Assembly: GCA_004010835.2 (NCBI GenBank)
Contig: CP030868.2
Span: 186,001-250,000 of the forward strand
Source: Oenococcus sp. UCMA 16435
GTDB lineage: Bacteria; Bacillota; Bacilli; Lactobacillales; Lactobacillaceae
Reading direction: 5' to 3'
DNA length: 64,000 nt
The notes under the pieces were generated by a model. That model did not search any database. It was not told where the DNA came from and saw nothing but the letters and a program-made list of their open reading frames with translations. The translations under genes were made by a program, and so were the position numbers. The first letter of the stretch is position 1. Every line of letters starts with the position of its first letter. Of the stretch, positions 39,224 through 47,286 are shown in pieces.

Positions 39224-39730
39224 TTAATTGGCAAATCTTCCTTTTGAATAAGGCAAATTTTCCGGTACATTCGTTGGAACCTCTGGGTCAAAGCTTCTTA
39301 GATAATTAACAAAACCATCAAAACGATCAGGATAGGCATTGACACCATAAATCAATTGTTCGCCCTTTAGATTTGGAGAATGGAAACGAATACCCCATTC
39401 AACATTTTGATCTGAGTTTGGATCGACGGGAGCCCGATAATCTTCGGCCCAATCTTCGATAAACCCTAAAGCCACATCGGAATAATGGTCCCATATTCTA
39501 GTCAAATCAGTAAATTTTTCGTCATATTTCCAATTAAAAGGGGTATGCAAATCTTCAGAAAAATGTGGATTGTAAAAATCAAAATTCTCATCTGCCACAT
39601 CGGTAATTTCTGATTGAGGCAAGCGTCTTAAATAAAATGCATGACCATTAATTCGTTTAGTGTAAACATAATCAAACCCATAACTTAAATTCCCAATATA
39701 AAATACTAAATAATCTAATCTAATCGCCAT
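39224..39730 (-). CDS. Unidentified soluble protein
   Basis: 168 residues, acidic and rich in Tyr, Phe, Trp and Asp, without signal peptide or membrane segment. I do not recognise a family. It precedes comEA on the minus strand by about 50 nt and follows the M24 peptidase gene by 2 nt, so it is probably co-transcribed with the latter. Confidence 0.75.
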   Translation of the reverse strand: MAIRLDYLVFYIGNLSYGFDYVYTKRINGHAFYLRRLPQSEITDVADENFDFYNPHFSEDLHTPFNWKYDEKFTDLTRIWDHYSDVALGFIEDWAEDYRAPVDPNSDQNVEWGIRFHSPNLKGEQLIYGVNAYPDRFDGFVNYLRSFDPEVPTNVPENLPYSKGRFAN

Positions 39731-39732
39731 GT

Positions 39733-40821
39733 TTATTTCTCAATCTTAATTAAATCTCTCGTAATACCATCTGTGAGGTTTTCAAAACCGTTTCTCATAA
39801 CTAAAACATCATCTTCAATTCGAACGCCACCAAGTCCAGAAATATAGATACCCGGCTCAATTGTAAGTATCTGACCAACAGTGGATTCATCTTCCGATCC
39901 TGGCGAAACAGCTGGTCCCTCATGGATATCCAAGCCTACGCCATGGCCACCGCCATGATTATATTCTTTTCCATAACCCTTTGTCTCTATATAAGAACGC
40001 GATGCCTTATCAACCTCTTTTAAATCAACATCCGGTTTAATTGCTTTAATCGATAATTCTTGGGCCTCTTTAACAATTTGATAAATATTACTCAACTTCG
40101 GATCAATTTCTCCAATTGCAATAGTTCTCGTGATATCAGAAGTATAGTGATTAAAATAATAACCAAAATCAATTGTAACTAAATCCCCATTTTTGATTTT
40201 ACGATTAGAAGCTGTTCCATGAGGCTTAGCAGAATTTTCGCCAGAAGCAACAATTGTATCAAAACTAGTCTTTTCCAATCCTTCATGTCGAGCCAAATAG
40301 TCTAATTGATCGGCAATTTCTTTTTCCGTTTGGCCTACTTTAATCCAGTCAAGCAAATGATTAAAAGCTGTGACCGAGCGTTTTGTTGCTTGATGCAAGT
40401 TTTCTAATTCTTGAGCATCTTTAATCTCCCGTAAAGCTTCAATTGGAGCGGGAGTTGGTACAAATTCGGCCTCTAGCTCGCCATCCAGAAAATCAAAAAC
40501 ACAAAATGGCAGGTCTTCTTCAAAACCGACTTTCTTGACTTCCCAAGAATTTAAAATTCTAGCAGTTTCACCATAATAATCGCGACTAATCTTGAGATCG
40601 ACTCCATTTGGAAGATTATTTTGATAGGCTTCTTGATATCTTCTGTCGGTAACTAATAAAGCATGGTCACGACTCAGTGCAAACATCCCTTCGCCACTTC
40701 CACCAGAAAACCCAGTTAAATATTCATTGTTATAGCCTTGGTAGACAATCATTGAATCAATTTCCAAAACATCAAAAAGTTTTCTTAATTTAGAAATTCT
40801 TTTTTCGAAATTATATTTCAT
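39733..40821 (-). CDS. M24 family Xaa-Pro aminopeptidase
   Basis: Pita-bread metallopeptidase splitting N-terminal residues before proline. 362 residues, a creatinase-like N-domain then the catalytic domain. Metal ligands: two Asp in TIDFGYYFNHYTSDITRT, His in GGGHGVGLDIHEGP, Glu in LTIEPGIY and Glu in VRIEDDVLV. It could be called PepP or PepQ; the N-domain and lack of a dipeptidase signature favour aminopeptidase P. Lies downstream of rpmA, as in many Firmicutes, behind a terminator. Confidence 0.92.
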   Translation of the reverse strand: MKYNFEKRISKLRKLFDVLEIDSMIVYQGYNNEYLTGFSGGSGEGMFALSRDHALLVTDRRYQEAYQNNLPNGVDLKISRDYYGETARILNSWEVKKVGFEEDLPFCVFDFLDGELEAEFVPTPAPIEALREIKDAQELENLHQATKRSVTAFNHLLDWIKVGQTEKEIADQLDYLARHEGLEKTSFDTIVASGENSAKPHGTASNRKIKNGDLVTIDFGYYFNHYTSDITRTIAIGEIDPKLSNIYQIVKEAQELSIKAIKPDVDLKEVDKASRSYIETKGYGKEYNHGGGHGVGLDIHEGPAVSPGSEDESTVGQILTIEPGIYISGLGGVRIEDDVLVMRNGFENLTDGITRDLIKIEK

Positions 40822-40836
40822 AATACCCGCCTAAAA

Positions 40837-40860
40837 AAAATAGCGGTAAACCGCTATTTT
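40837..40860 (-). terminator. Terminator after rpmA
   Basis: 10-bp stem AAAATAGCGG / CCGCTATTTT with a 4-nt TTTA loop and T-run on the minus strand. Confidence 0.85.
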
Positions 40861-40871
40861 AATTTTAAATT

Positions 40872-41192
40872 TTACTGAACCGTTGTTTCAAGCTTAGTGT
40901 TGTATTCCTCACGAGAATAAATCGATGCTTGGCGTTGGGTCTTCCCTTTGCGTTCAAAGCGAACAACTCCGTCAACTAATGCATAAAGAGTATCATCATC
41001 ACCGCGACCAACATTATTACCTGGATAAATATGAGTACCTCTTTGACGATAAATAATGGTCCCGGCAAGAACATCTTGCCCATCGGCACGCTTTGCGCCT
41101 AAACGGCGACCAGCAGAGTCACGTCCGTTAGACGAAGATCCGCCCCCCTTATGGTGGGCCAACTTAATTAGGTTTTGTAATTTTTCTAACAT
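40872..41192 (-). CDS. rpmA: Large ribosomal subunit protein bL27
   Basis: L27 of the 50S subunit, reaching the peptidyl transferase centre with its N-terminus. 106 residues. ATG 41192 has a strong AAGGAGG. The mature L27 start aligns at [15 protein letters not shown] (residues 12 onward). It is preceded by an 11-residue extension [11 protein letters not shown] instead of the Firmicute LQFFA-type leader cut by the protease Prp. Only 11 nt separate it from rplU, so the usual prp gene is absent here. Confidence 0.95.
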   Translation of the reverse strand: MLEKLQNLIKLAHHKGGGSSSNGRDSAGRRLGAKRADGQDVLAGTIIYRQRGTHIYPGNNVGRGDDDTLYALVDGVVRFERKGKTQRQASIYSREEYNTKLETTVQ

Positions 41193-41203
41193 TATGTGCC
41201 TCC

Positions 41204-41506
41204 TTAAACGCTCTCGATTAATACTTTTGTATAAGGCTGACGATGGCCTTTTTTAACGTGGCCATGCTTTTTTGCCTTGTATTTGAAAGTAACAACTTTC
41301 TTCTCTTTACCTTGTTTAGCAATCGTTCCAATAACTGATGCACCGGAAACATATGGATCACCAAACTTTCCATCAGCAAGTAAAACTTTATCAAAAGTTA
41401 TTTTATCGCCTTCATTTGCTTCAAGCTTTTCAACGAAGATAACATCCCCTGCCTCAACGCGATACTGCTTACCGCCGGTTTCAATAACTGCGTACTTATT
41501 AGCCAT
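41204..41506 (-). CDS. rplU: Large ribosomal subunit protein bL21
   Basis: L21 of the 50S subunit. 100 residues starting [21 protein letters not shown] and ending [16 protein letters not shown], typical. Good AGGAGG ribosome site. Heads the rplU-rpmA operon with an L21 leader RNA. Confidence 0.97.
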   Translation of the reverse strand: MANKYAVIETGGKQYRVEAGDVIFVEKLEANEGDKITFDKVLLADGKFGDPYVSGASVIGTIAKQGKEKKVVTFKYKAKKHGHVKKGHRQPYTKVLIESV

Positions 41507-41590
41507 TTAGGCCTCCTCTTAGACTCACCGTGGCGGTGTGATAAATCACTTGAAAAACCGCTTTAGAGTGGTTGAAGCATTGCAACAACT
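41507..41590 (-). ncRNA. L21 ribosomal protein leader RNA
   Basis: Leader of about 84 nt before rplU containing ACCACTCTAAAGCGGTTT and a second hairpin ACACCGCCACGGTG, resembling the L21 leader found before rplU-rpmA in low-GC Gram-positives. It probably mediates autoregulation by L21. The assignment is from pattern memory and was not folded. Confidence 0.65.
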
Positions 41591-41595
41591 GAATT

Positions 41596-41624
41596 ATTGT
41601 AACAAAAAAGCCCAAAATGGGCAA
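41596..41624 (-). promoter_or_regulatory. Promoter of rplU-rpmA
   Basis: Minus strand TTGCCC (41624-41619), 17 nt, TACAAT (41601-41596) with an extended TGT before it. The promoter coincides with the terminator of the upstream gene, so the two signals are superimposed. Confidence 0.55.
41604..41622 (-). terminator. Terminator after the membrane-anchored protein gene
   Basis: GCCCA-TTT-TGGGC hairpin followed by six T on the minus strand, just after the stop at 41628. Confidence 0.7.
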
Positions 41625-41627
41625 TCA

Positions 41628-42143
41628 TTAACTTCTAAGTCCTAACTTATAAAGTCTTGAATCAATACTCAAATCTTTTTGAATTTGAGTGGCAATTTTC
41701 TCAGCTTGCGAATCCGAATCAACAGCCGACCTTGCGGATTCTTTAACAATCACAGAAAACTTAGAGTGCAAAGTTGAAGCAATATCACCATCAATCAGGT
41801 ATTTTCCTTTTTGAGCAGCCTCAATCGTCGCTAACACTCCCCCATCTTTGTCCCCAACAGCCTGTTCCAATTTATCAAATTCTTTCGTTGAAAGATTTTT
41901 GCCGTTTTGAGTTATTAATCGATCAACATCTTTTTTCATTTTAGTCACTGTTTTTGGATCACTAGGCTTATAGTCATCCAGATCATTAATGACATTATTG
42001 ATATTTCGTTTTGACCGTTCGACCTGCTTATATTGTTTTTCAGACATTTTTACACCACCAAAGGAAGCTCGCGGATACAAGAAAAAAGCTGCCACAAGCA
42101 GAGCAATAACGACTGATAATAAAATCCAAAAACTTTTCTTCAT
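41628..42143 (-). CDS. Unidentified membrane-anchored protein
   Basis: 171 residues: a single N-terminal membrane helix (FWILLSVVIALLVAAFFLYP) and a hydrophilic, helical extracellular part rich in Lys, Asp and Ser. No lipobox Cys and no recognised domain. It starts 13 nt after the 3' end of tRNA-Arg, with no ribosome binding site, so it is likely made from a transcript shared with the tRNA. Function unknown. Confidence 0.75.
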   Translation of the reverse strand: MKKSFWILLSVVIALLVAAFFLYPRASFGGVKMSEKQYKQVERSKRNINNVINDLDDYKPSDPKTVTKMKKDVDRLITQNGKNLSTKEFDKLEQAVGDKDGGVLATIEAAQKGKYLIDGDIASTLHSKFSVIVKESARSAVDSDSQAEKIATQIQKDLSIDSRLYKLGLRS

Positions 42144-42156
42144 AATTAATTTTAAA

Positions 42157-42230
42157 TGCGGAAGGTGGGACTCGAACCCACAACCTGCGGATTAGAACTC
42201 CGATGCTCTATCCAGTTGAGCCACTTCCGC
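42157..42230 (-). tRNA. tRNA-Arg (anticodon UCU)
   Basis: 74 nt on the minus strand: acceptor GCGGAAG/CTTCCGC with discriminator A, D arm TGGCTCAACTGGATAGAGCA, anticodon loop GTTCTAA reading AGA, and T arm GGTTCGAGTCC. CCA is not encoded. A TATACT lies about 7 nt upstream as a likely -10 box. Confidence 0.95.
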
Positions 42231-42267
42231 GTACTTTCAGTATAGCTAAAAAAACTTTATTTTGTTA

Positions 42268-43194
42268 TTAACCGAGAAAAAGATCATCTCGATAAGCAAT
42301 TTTTAAATAATTCAAGTTGTCAAGATACCACTTTAAAAACCAATTATATTTCGACAAAACATCCAAAAAAGTCCACTGATCATATGTATCAAAGACCTTA
42401 AAAAACCATTGAGAATGTCCAACAGAATCAATTGCCTGAATTAAATATAAACTCATTTCCTCGTTGAAGTCAATTTGAAAACCATTATCCAGAGCAAAAA
42501 TATCTTTTTGCTGGCTCTGTGCTAAAACAAACAATTGATCTGTTACAATGGCTGGAAGATCAACTTTCTTAAGCGGCAGCATTTGATTGTTGCCAGATTG
42601 CAACAAATTTAAATCAATAGAAAAATTATCCTCATGTAATATCTTTGCTAAAGTTATAAAGATCTTTGTAAAAGTTCGAATCTCTTCGTCTGTCAAATTT
42701 CTGCCAATACGTGAATTAATCAAATTAGCAAAGCCATCAGCATTAATGAACATTTCTTTATTAAATATATCCAAATAAAATAAATCTATTTGCAAATTTC
42801 TTTCCCGCAAATAAAAACCATTGTTTTTCAACTGAGTATTATTGGAAAAAAAGAATTCAAAACTTGGGAAAACCGGGATTCGGAGTTGATTAGATATTCG
42901 TTGATTAGAATCCAAGTTTGAAAAATAATCCAACTGTTTGAGATGAAAAAGTTTGACAACAAGTTGAGCTATCCAAAAAGAATCATCATAGTGAAAAAGT
43001 GGGTTGAATTGTCGATAGTCATTGCGATTATTTTTGATTAATTGGCCAACCATATTAACAGCTTCGGATGTTGTTTTAGATTTTAGAAAACTATTATAAA
43101 AATTATCAAAATCAAACAACTGTTTCGCATCATGATGAATCTCTTTTTGAAAATCGTTTAAGTCCGATAGTGTCTGCTTGCTCGTAACTGTCAT
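42268..43194 (-). CDS. Unidentified protein, second gene of a two-gene unit
   Basis: 308 residues, rich in Phe, Asn, Asp and Leu, soluble, with no signal peptide. No recognisable motif. It begins in a 4-nt overlap with the preceding gene (43191-43898), so the two are translationally coupled and probably act together. Long enough and with neighbour-like codon use to be a real gene; function unknown. Confidence 0.75.
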   Translation of the reverse strand: MTVTSKQTLSDLNDFQKEIHHDAKQLFDFDNFYNSFLKSKTTSEAVNMVGQLIKNNRNDYRQFNPLFHYDDSFWIAQLVVKLFHLKQLDYFSNLDSNQRISNQLRIPVFPSFEFFFSNNTQLKNNGFYLRERNLQIDLFYLDIFNKEMFINADGFANLINSRIGRNLTDEEIRTFTKIFITLAKILHEDNFSIDLNLLQSGNNQMLPLKKVDLPAIVTDQLFVLAQSQQKDIFALDNGFQIDFNEEMSLYLIQAIDSVGHSQWFFKVFDTYDQWTFLDVLSKYNWFLKWYLDNLNYLKIAYRDDLFLG

Positions 43195-43898
43195 TTATTT
43201 TCTTTCCGGATCTCTAATAAATAGTCAACATAAAGATTTCCTGCCTGGTCAGCAAAGTGTTGAAAACTCCCTGAGTACTTTTCAATTTGTTCTCGCTCTA
43301 ATTGCAAAACAGCCCTTTCCTTCTCCAATTTGATAATTGCAAGTTTGTTCCTCTGAACATCCTCTTCGAATCCTGATGTTTTTTTTGCGGCGTAAAGTTT
43401 ATTTACTCGGTGAAGTTCATCTATTTGAACATTTTGTTCTTCAACAGCATTCGGATTATCCATGTAATTTTTTAATTCGTTGACAGCCATTTCGTCAAAA
43501 ATAAATTCGATTCGAATAATATCAAGAATGCCAAAAGTTCTTGCTGATGGCCAGCGACCAAAGATTATTTCATAAACACCAGTTTTAATTTCTCTAAAAT
43601 AAAGAAAAGGAAAATGAATACGAATAAAAGCCAATAATTTCGATGCAAGAAATTCAGATAATTCCGGTTGAATCGTTTCTGTCATGTTACTCAAAAAATG
43701 ATTCGGATCAGCATGCGGCCATTGACGGATTTTTTCGTTATAATGTGCAGAATCAAGCAATTCATAAATCATTAAATAATTATGCTCATCGATTGCTTCT
43801 TTGATTGAATTCAAGTAGTCGATTTTACTGTTGATTAAATTATTAAGAATAGGGATCTTATTATCGCCAACGATATGCAAATTTGTCTGATTTTCCAT
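43191..43898 (-). CDS. Unidentified protein with C-terminal coiled coil
   Basis: 235 residues. N-terminal half is globular with many aromatic and Ile residues (IRIHFPFLYFREIKTGVYEI); the C-terminal part (about 155-210) is charged heptad-like sequence likely to form a coiled coil (NKLAIIKLEKERAVLQLERE). No family recognised. Lies downstream of glnA behind a terminator and overlaps the next gene by 4 nt. Confidence 0.75.
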   Translation of the reverse strand: MENQTNLHIVGDNKIPILNNLINSKIDYLNSIKEAIDEHNYLMIYELLDSAHYNEKIRQWPHADPNHFLSNMTETIQPELSEFLASKLLAFIRIHFPFLYFREIKTGVYEIIFGRWPSARTFGILDIIRIEFIFDEMAVNELKNYMDNPNAVEEQNVQIDELHRVNKLYAAKKTSGFEEDVQRNKLAIIKLEKERAVLQLEREQIEKYSGSFQHFADQAGNLYVDYLLEIRKENK

Positions 43899-43913
43899 AC
43901 TTTAATTTTTGCA

Positions 43914-43940
43914 AAGAAAAACGCCTATTGCTAGACGTTT
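43914..43940 (-). terminator. Terminator after glnA
   Basis: 8-bp stem AACGTCTA / TAGGCGTT with a GCAA tetraloop, then T-run on the minus strand. Confidence 0.8.
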
Positions 43941-43966
43941 ATTAAATGTTATTTACTTTAATTAAT

Positions 43967-45310
43967 TCAAAAGGTTTGAAGGTACTGTTTAATTTCCCAT
44001 TTAGAAACAGAGGCACGATAGGATTGATATTCAAGTTTTTTGGCTTCAACGAAAGTATCAGCAATTCGCTTGGAAATCGCGTTGATAACTACTTCATCCT
44101 TTGACAAATTCTCAACCGCTGCAAGCAATGTATCCGGAAGATCTTTAATACCAGCTTTTTTACGTTCATTAGCATCCATTAGGAAAATATTCCGATCAAC
44201 AGAATGTTCAGGAGTCGTTTCTTTTTCAATTCCATCCAACCCTGAATTTAAGACTACTGCAAAAGCCAAATAAGGGTTCGCTGTTGGATCAACCATTCTT
44301 AGTTCCAAACGAGTTGAAGCACCGCGAGAGGCCGGAATACGAACCATTGGAGAACGGTTTGAAGCTGACCAAGCTATATAAACAGGTGCTTCAAAACCGG
44401 GAGTCAAACGTTTGAATGAATTTACAGTTGGATTAGTAATTGCAACAAAATTTTGTGCGTGGTCCAAAAGACCACCAAGGAAATGGTAGGCTGCTTTAGA
44501 TAAACCAAGTTCATCAGTCGGATCATCAAAGGCATTCTTCCCATCCTTTGAAAGGCTCATATTTGTGTGCATACCGTTTCCATTAATTCCAGCAATCGGT
44601 TTTGGCATAAAGGTTGCGTAATAACCATATTTGCGAGCAACAGTCTTGACGATAAGCTTGAATAACTGAATATGATCAGCTGCAGTCACGGCGTCGGCAT
44701 AACGAAAGTCAACTTCATGTTGGCCAGGAGCAACCTCGTGATGAGCTGCTTCAACTTCAAATCCCATCTTTTCGAGTGTCAAAACAATTTCACGACGGAC
44801 GTGTTCGCCCAAATCAAGTGGGGCCAAATCAAAATAACCTCCATTATCATTAAGCTTCATCGTTGGTTTACCATCTTCTCCAAGTTTGAACAAGAAGAAT
44901 TCCGGTTCCGTACCAACATTGAAATCGGAAAAACCATCTTTTTTCATTTCTCCAAGAACACGAATCAAATTATTTCTTGGATCTCCTTCGAACGGCATGC
45001 GACTGCTGGTATAAACATTAGCAACGATCATTGCAACCTTGCCATCATGTTCGCCGGTCATTGAATCAGGTAAAATCCTAAAAGTATCCAAATCGGGATA
45101 CAAATACATATCGGACTCTTCAATTCTTACAAAGCCATCGATTGACGATCCGTCAAACAATAGATTGTTATCAAGGACCGTGTCAAGTTCGCTAACAGGT
45201 ATTTCAACATTTTTTATCATGCCAAATACGTCGGTGAACATTACACGCAAAAAATCAACGCCTTCATCTTTAACTGATTTCTTAATTGCTTCTTTGGTTA
45301 ATTTTATCAT
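43967..45310 (-). CDS. glnA: Glutamine synthetase type I
   Basis: Makes glutamine from glutamate, ammonia and ATP. 447 residues, the length of the alpha subtype of Gram-positives, which is not adenylylated and is feedback-inhibited. Motifs: [38 protein letters not shown], and the C-terminal [16 protein letters not shown], whose tail in Bacillus contacts GlnR. Start overlaps the glnR stop (TAATG). Repressed by GlnR through the site upstream of glnR. Confidence 0.97.
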   Translation of the reverse strand: MIKLTKEAIKKSVKDEGVDFLRVMFTDVFGMIKNVEIPVSELDTVLDNNLLFDGSSIDGFVRIEESDMYLYPDLDTFRILPDSMTGEHDGKVAMIVANVYTSSRMPFEGDPRNNLIRVLGEMKKDGFSDFNVGTEPEFFLFKLGEDGKPTMKLNDNGGYFDLAPLDLGEHVRREIVLTLEKMGFEVEAAHHEVAPGQHEVDFRYADAVTAADHIQLFKLIVKTVARKYGYYATFMPKPIAGINGNGMHTNMSLSKDGKNAFDDPTDELGLSKAAYHFLGGLLDHAQNFVAITNPTVNSFKRLTPGFEAPVYIAWSASNRSPMVRIPASRGASTRLELRMVDPTANPYLAFAVVLNSGLDGIEKETTPEHSVDRNIFLMDANERKKAGIKDLPDTLLAAVENLSKDEVVINAISKRIADTFVEAKKLEYQSYRASVSKWEIKQYLQTF

Positions 45311-45642
45311 TAATGTTTTTCCAACCTTCCGATTTTCAAAAATTCATTTTCAAGTGAATGAACAAAATCCGTTTTTTCGTTCCGTCGATTGTTAACGCGA
45401 TGAGTCTCGTAAAGATTATGAATATCTTTTAAACTGTCGCCAGATTCCATCATCATCCTAATTTCAATTAATCGCTCGACATCATTCAAAGAAAAGCGTC
45501 TTTGACCACCCTTACCCCGTTTCGTAGTAAGCAAATCTTGACTTTCATAATAGCGAATCTGCCTATCAGACAAGTTCGTTAAAGCCCGAACTGTACTGAT
45601 CGGCAAAATAGCTAAATCTTTTTTTAATCGCTCATCAATCAT
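45310..45642 (-). CDS. glnR: Nitrogen repressor GlnR (MerR family)
   Basis: MerR-type repressor of glnRA and ammonium genes, activated by feedback-inhibited glutamine synthetase. 110 residues: winged helix ([24 protein letters not shown]), then dimerisation helix and a short C-terminal tail. Upstream lies a perfect GlnR operator. It is transcribed with glnA. Confidence 0.94.
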   Translation of the reverse strand: MIDERLKKDLAILPISTVRALTNLSDRQIRYYESQDLLTTKRGKGGQRRFSLNDVERLIEIRMMMESGDSLKDIHNLYETHRVNNRRNEKTDFVHSLENEFLKIGRLEKH

Positions 45643-45667
45643 TTCTTACTAAGTCCATCTAACTAAA

Positions 45668-45708
45668 ATTATAAAGACTTCCAAAAAAAATTGTTAAGAA
45701 AGCTGACA
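45668..45708 (-). promoter_or_regulatory. GlnR operator and glnRA promoter
   Basis: TGTCAGCTTTCTTAACA (minus strand 45708-45692) matches the GlnR/TnrA consensus TGTNA-N7-TNACA exactly. It overlaps a -35 box TTAACA (45697-45692), 18 nt from TATAAT (45673-45668). GlnR binding would block the promoter. Confidence 0.85.
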
Positions 45709-45713
45709 TTGGT

Positions 45714-46487
45714 CTAGGATTGGTTAAAATTTTTAACTAAATTAATAATCAATTTGGGATTATTAGTGATTTGTTCTGCATTGAACCACTGCATATCAGG
45801 AAATTGATTTTTAAAATAAGTCAGCTGCCTCTTTGCATAACGTCTGGAATCACGTTTGATTAAACTTTTAACTTCCGGCAAATCATACTGATCAGCAAAA
45901 TATCCAGCAAACTCTCGATAACCAATTGCTTTCTTTGATTGAAAATTACCTTCTTGATAAAAAAGATGTTCAGCCTCTTCCACAATTCCCTTTTCAAACA
46001 TCGTTTCAACCCGTTGATTAATCTGGGCATAAAGCTGTGGGCGTTCCATGCTAAGGCCAATTAGCAAGGCATTATAAAGACGGTTCTCCTTCCCGGCTTT
46101 TTTAGGAACAACTGGATTATCTTTATCGGCGATTCTCCGGTCACCCAAAAGTGTCTGCAGAAAAAAACCCGAGCCGCCGACAATCAAAGGAAGTTTTTTC
46201 TTAGATAACATCTGATTGATAATTATTCGCGCGTCCCTTGTAAATTCATAAGCACTATAAGATTCATCGGCTTCTTTAATATCAACAAAATGATGTTTGA
46301 CTTTTGCTAAATCCTCTTTGCTTGGTTTTGCCGTGCCGATATCCAAGCCACGATAGATTTGAAAAGCATCTTCAGAAATGATTTCACTATCAATCGCCTG
46401 GGCAATTTTAATTGCCAGATCGCTTTTCCCACTGGCAGTTGGTCCGGCAATGACAACAACTTTTTCCTTTATATTCGAATCAGTCAT
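45714..46487 (-). CDS. miaA: tRNA dimethylallyltransferase MiaA (compact form)
   Basis: Adds the isopentenyl group to A37 of tRNAs reading UNN codons. 257 residues, against about 300 in most bacteria. The P-loop GPTASGKS (15-22), DIGTAKPS, GGSGFFLQTLL (104-114) and the C-terminal KKAIGYREFAGY and RRYAKRQLTYFKNQF are present. Between residues 114 and 136 the usual stretch with the DP..A..I.PND..R..RALE segment is missing. The reading frame is intact, so this looks like a real deletion. Overlaps glpQ by 4 nt. Confidence 0.9.
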   Translation of the reverse strand: MTDSNIKEKVVVIAGPTASGKSDLAIKIAQAIDSEIISEDAFQIYRGLDIGTAKPSKEDLAKVKHHFVDIKEADESYSAYEFTRDARIIINQMLSKKKLPLIVGGSGFFLQTLLGDRRIADKDNPVVPKKAGKENRLYNALLIGLSMERPQLYAQINQRVETMFEKGIVEEAEHLFYQEGNFQSKKAIGYREFAGYFADQYDLPEVKSLIKRDSRRYAKRQLTYFKNQFPDMQWFNAEQITNNPKLIINLVKNFNQS

Positions 46488-47233
46488 TTATCAATTCCCT
46501 GAATTTGTTCTCGTAAAAAGGTTGCCAAATCAAGTTGGTCGGTAATGACCGCCCTTAAATGAAATTTAAAAGCCTTTTTTAGATATGTCTGTCGATTAAC
46601 AACCCAAGGAGTCAACTGGGCTTTTTTAAAAGAATAAAAAATCAGACGATTCAAAAGAAAACGCGAGCTTAGATTGATTTGCTGAATTTTACCAAAAAAA
46701 TATCCAAAAAGGCAGCGTGGACCAATCACAAAGCTTAATCGTGCAAGGGAGATTTTTGGATCCAATTTTCTTAAATTACGAATTGTTTTAGGATTAAAAG
46801 ACTGTAAAATGATCTGCCAACTGGCATTGGAAAACTTTTTAATTATTTTCAGAACTTTTTTTTCGATTCCAGGATAATCAACATGGTCAGTTTTAAGTTC
46901 AATTAAAAGCAATCGATCGTAATCAATTGAATAAAGCCAATTCAGGTATTCCTCAAAAGTCAGAATACGAACATTTTTAAATTTTTGTGAAAACCAGCTG
47001 CCAAAATCAAGCTTTTTCAATTCGGACAATGTTTTGTCTTTAACGAATCCGCTTCCATTGGAAGTACGATCAACTTTTTCGTCATGAATGATCACAAGTT
47101 CCCCATCAACAGTCATTTGTAAATCCATTTCCAAACCATTAACAGGATAATCTAAAGCAGCCTGGAAACTCGGCAAAGTGTTTTCCGGTGCGACTAATTT
47201 GTAACCACGATGAGCAAAAACATTCGTATACAT
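46484..47233 (-). CDS. glpQ: Glycerophosphodiester phosphodiesterase
   Basis: Cleaves glycerophosphodiesters to glycerol-3-phosphate and an alcohol. 249 residues without signal peptide, so cytoplasmic. The catalytic entry AHRGYKLVAPENTLPSF and GLEMDLQMTVDGELVIIHDEKVDRTS are intact. Upstream of miaA with a 4-nt overlap. Confidence 0.92.
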   Translation of the reverse strand: MYTNVFAHRGYKLVAPENTLPSFQAALDYPVNGLEMDLQMTVDGELVIIHDEKVDRTSNGSGFVKDKTLSELKKLDFGSWFSQKFKNVRILTFEEYLNWLYSIDYDRLLLIELKTDHVDYPGIEKKVLKIIKKFSNASWQIILQSFNPKTIRNLRKLDPKISLARLSFVIGPRCLFGYFFGKIQQINLSSRFLLNRLIFYSFKKAQLTPWVVNRQTYLKKAFKFHLRAVITDQLDLATFLREQIQGIDK

Positions 47234-47286
47234 AGTAAATAGAATACTATTTGACAGAAATAATAGCGAAAACTTTCTACCATTAT

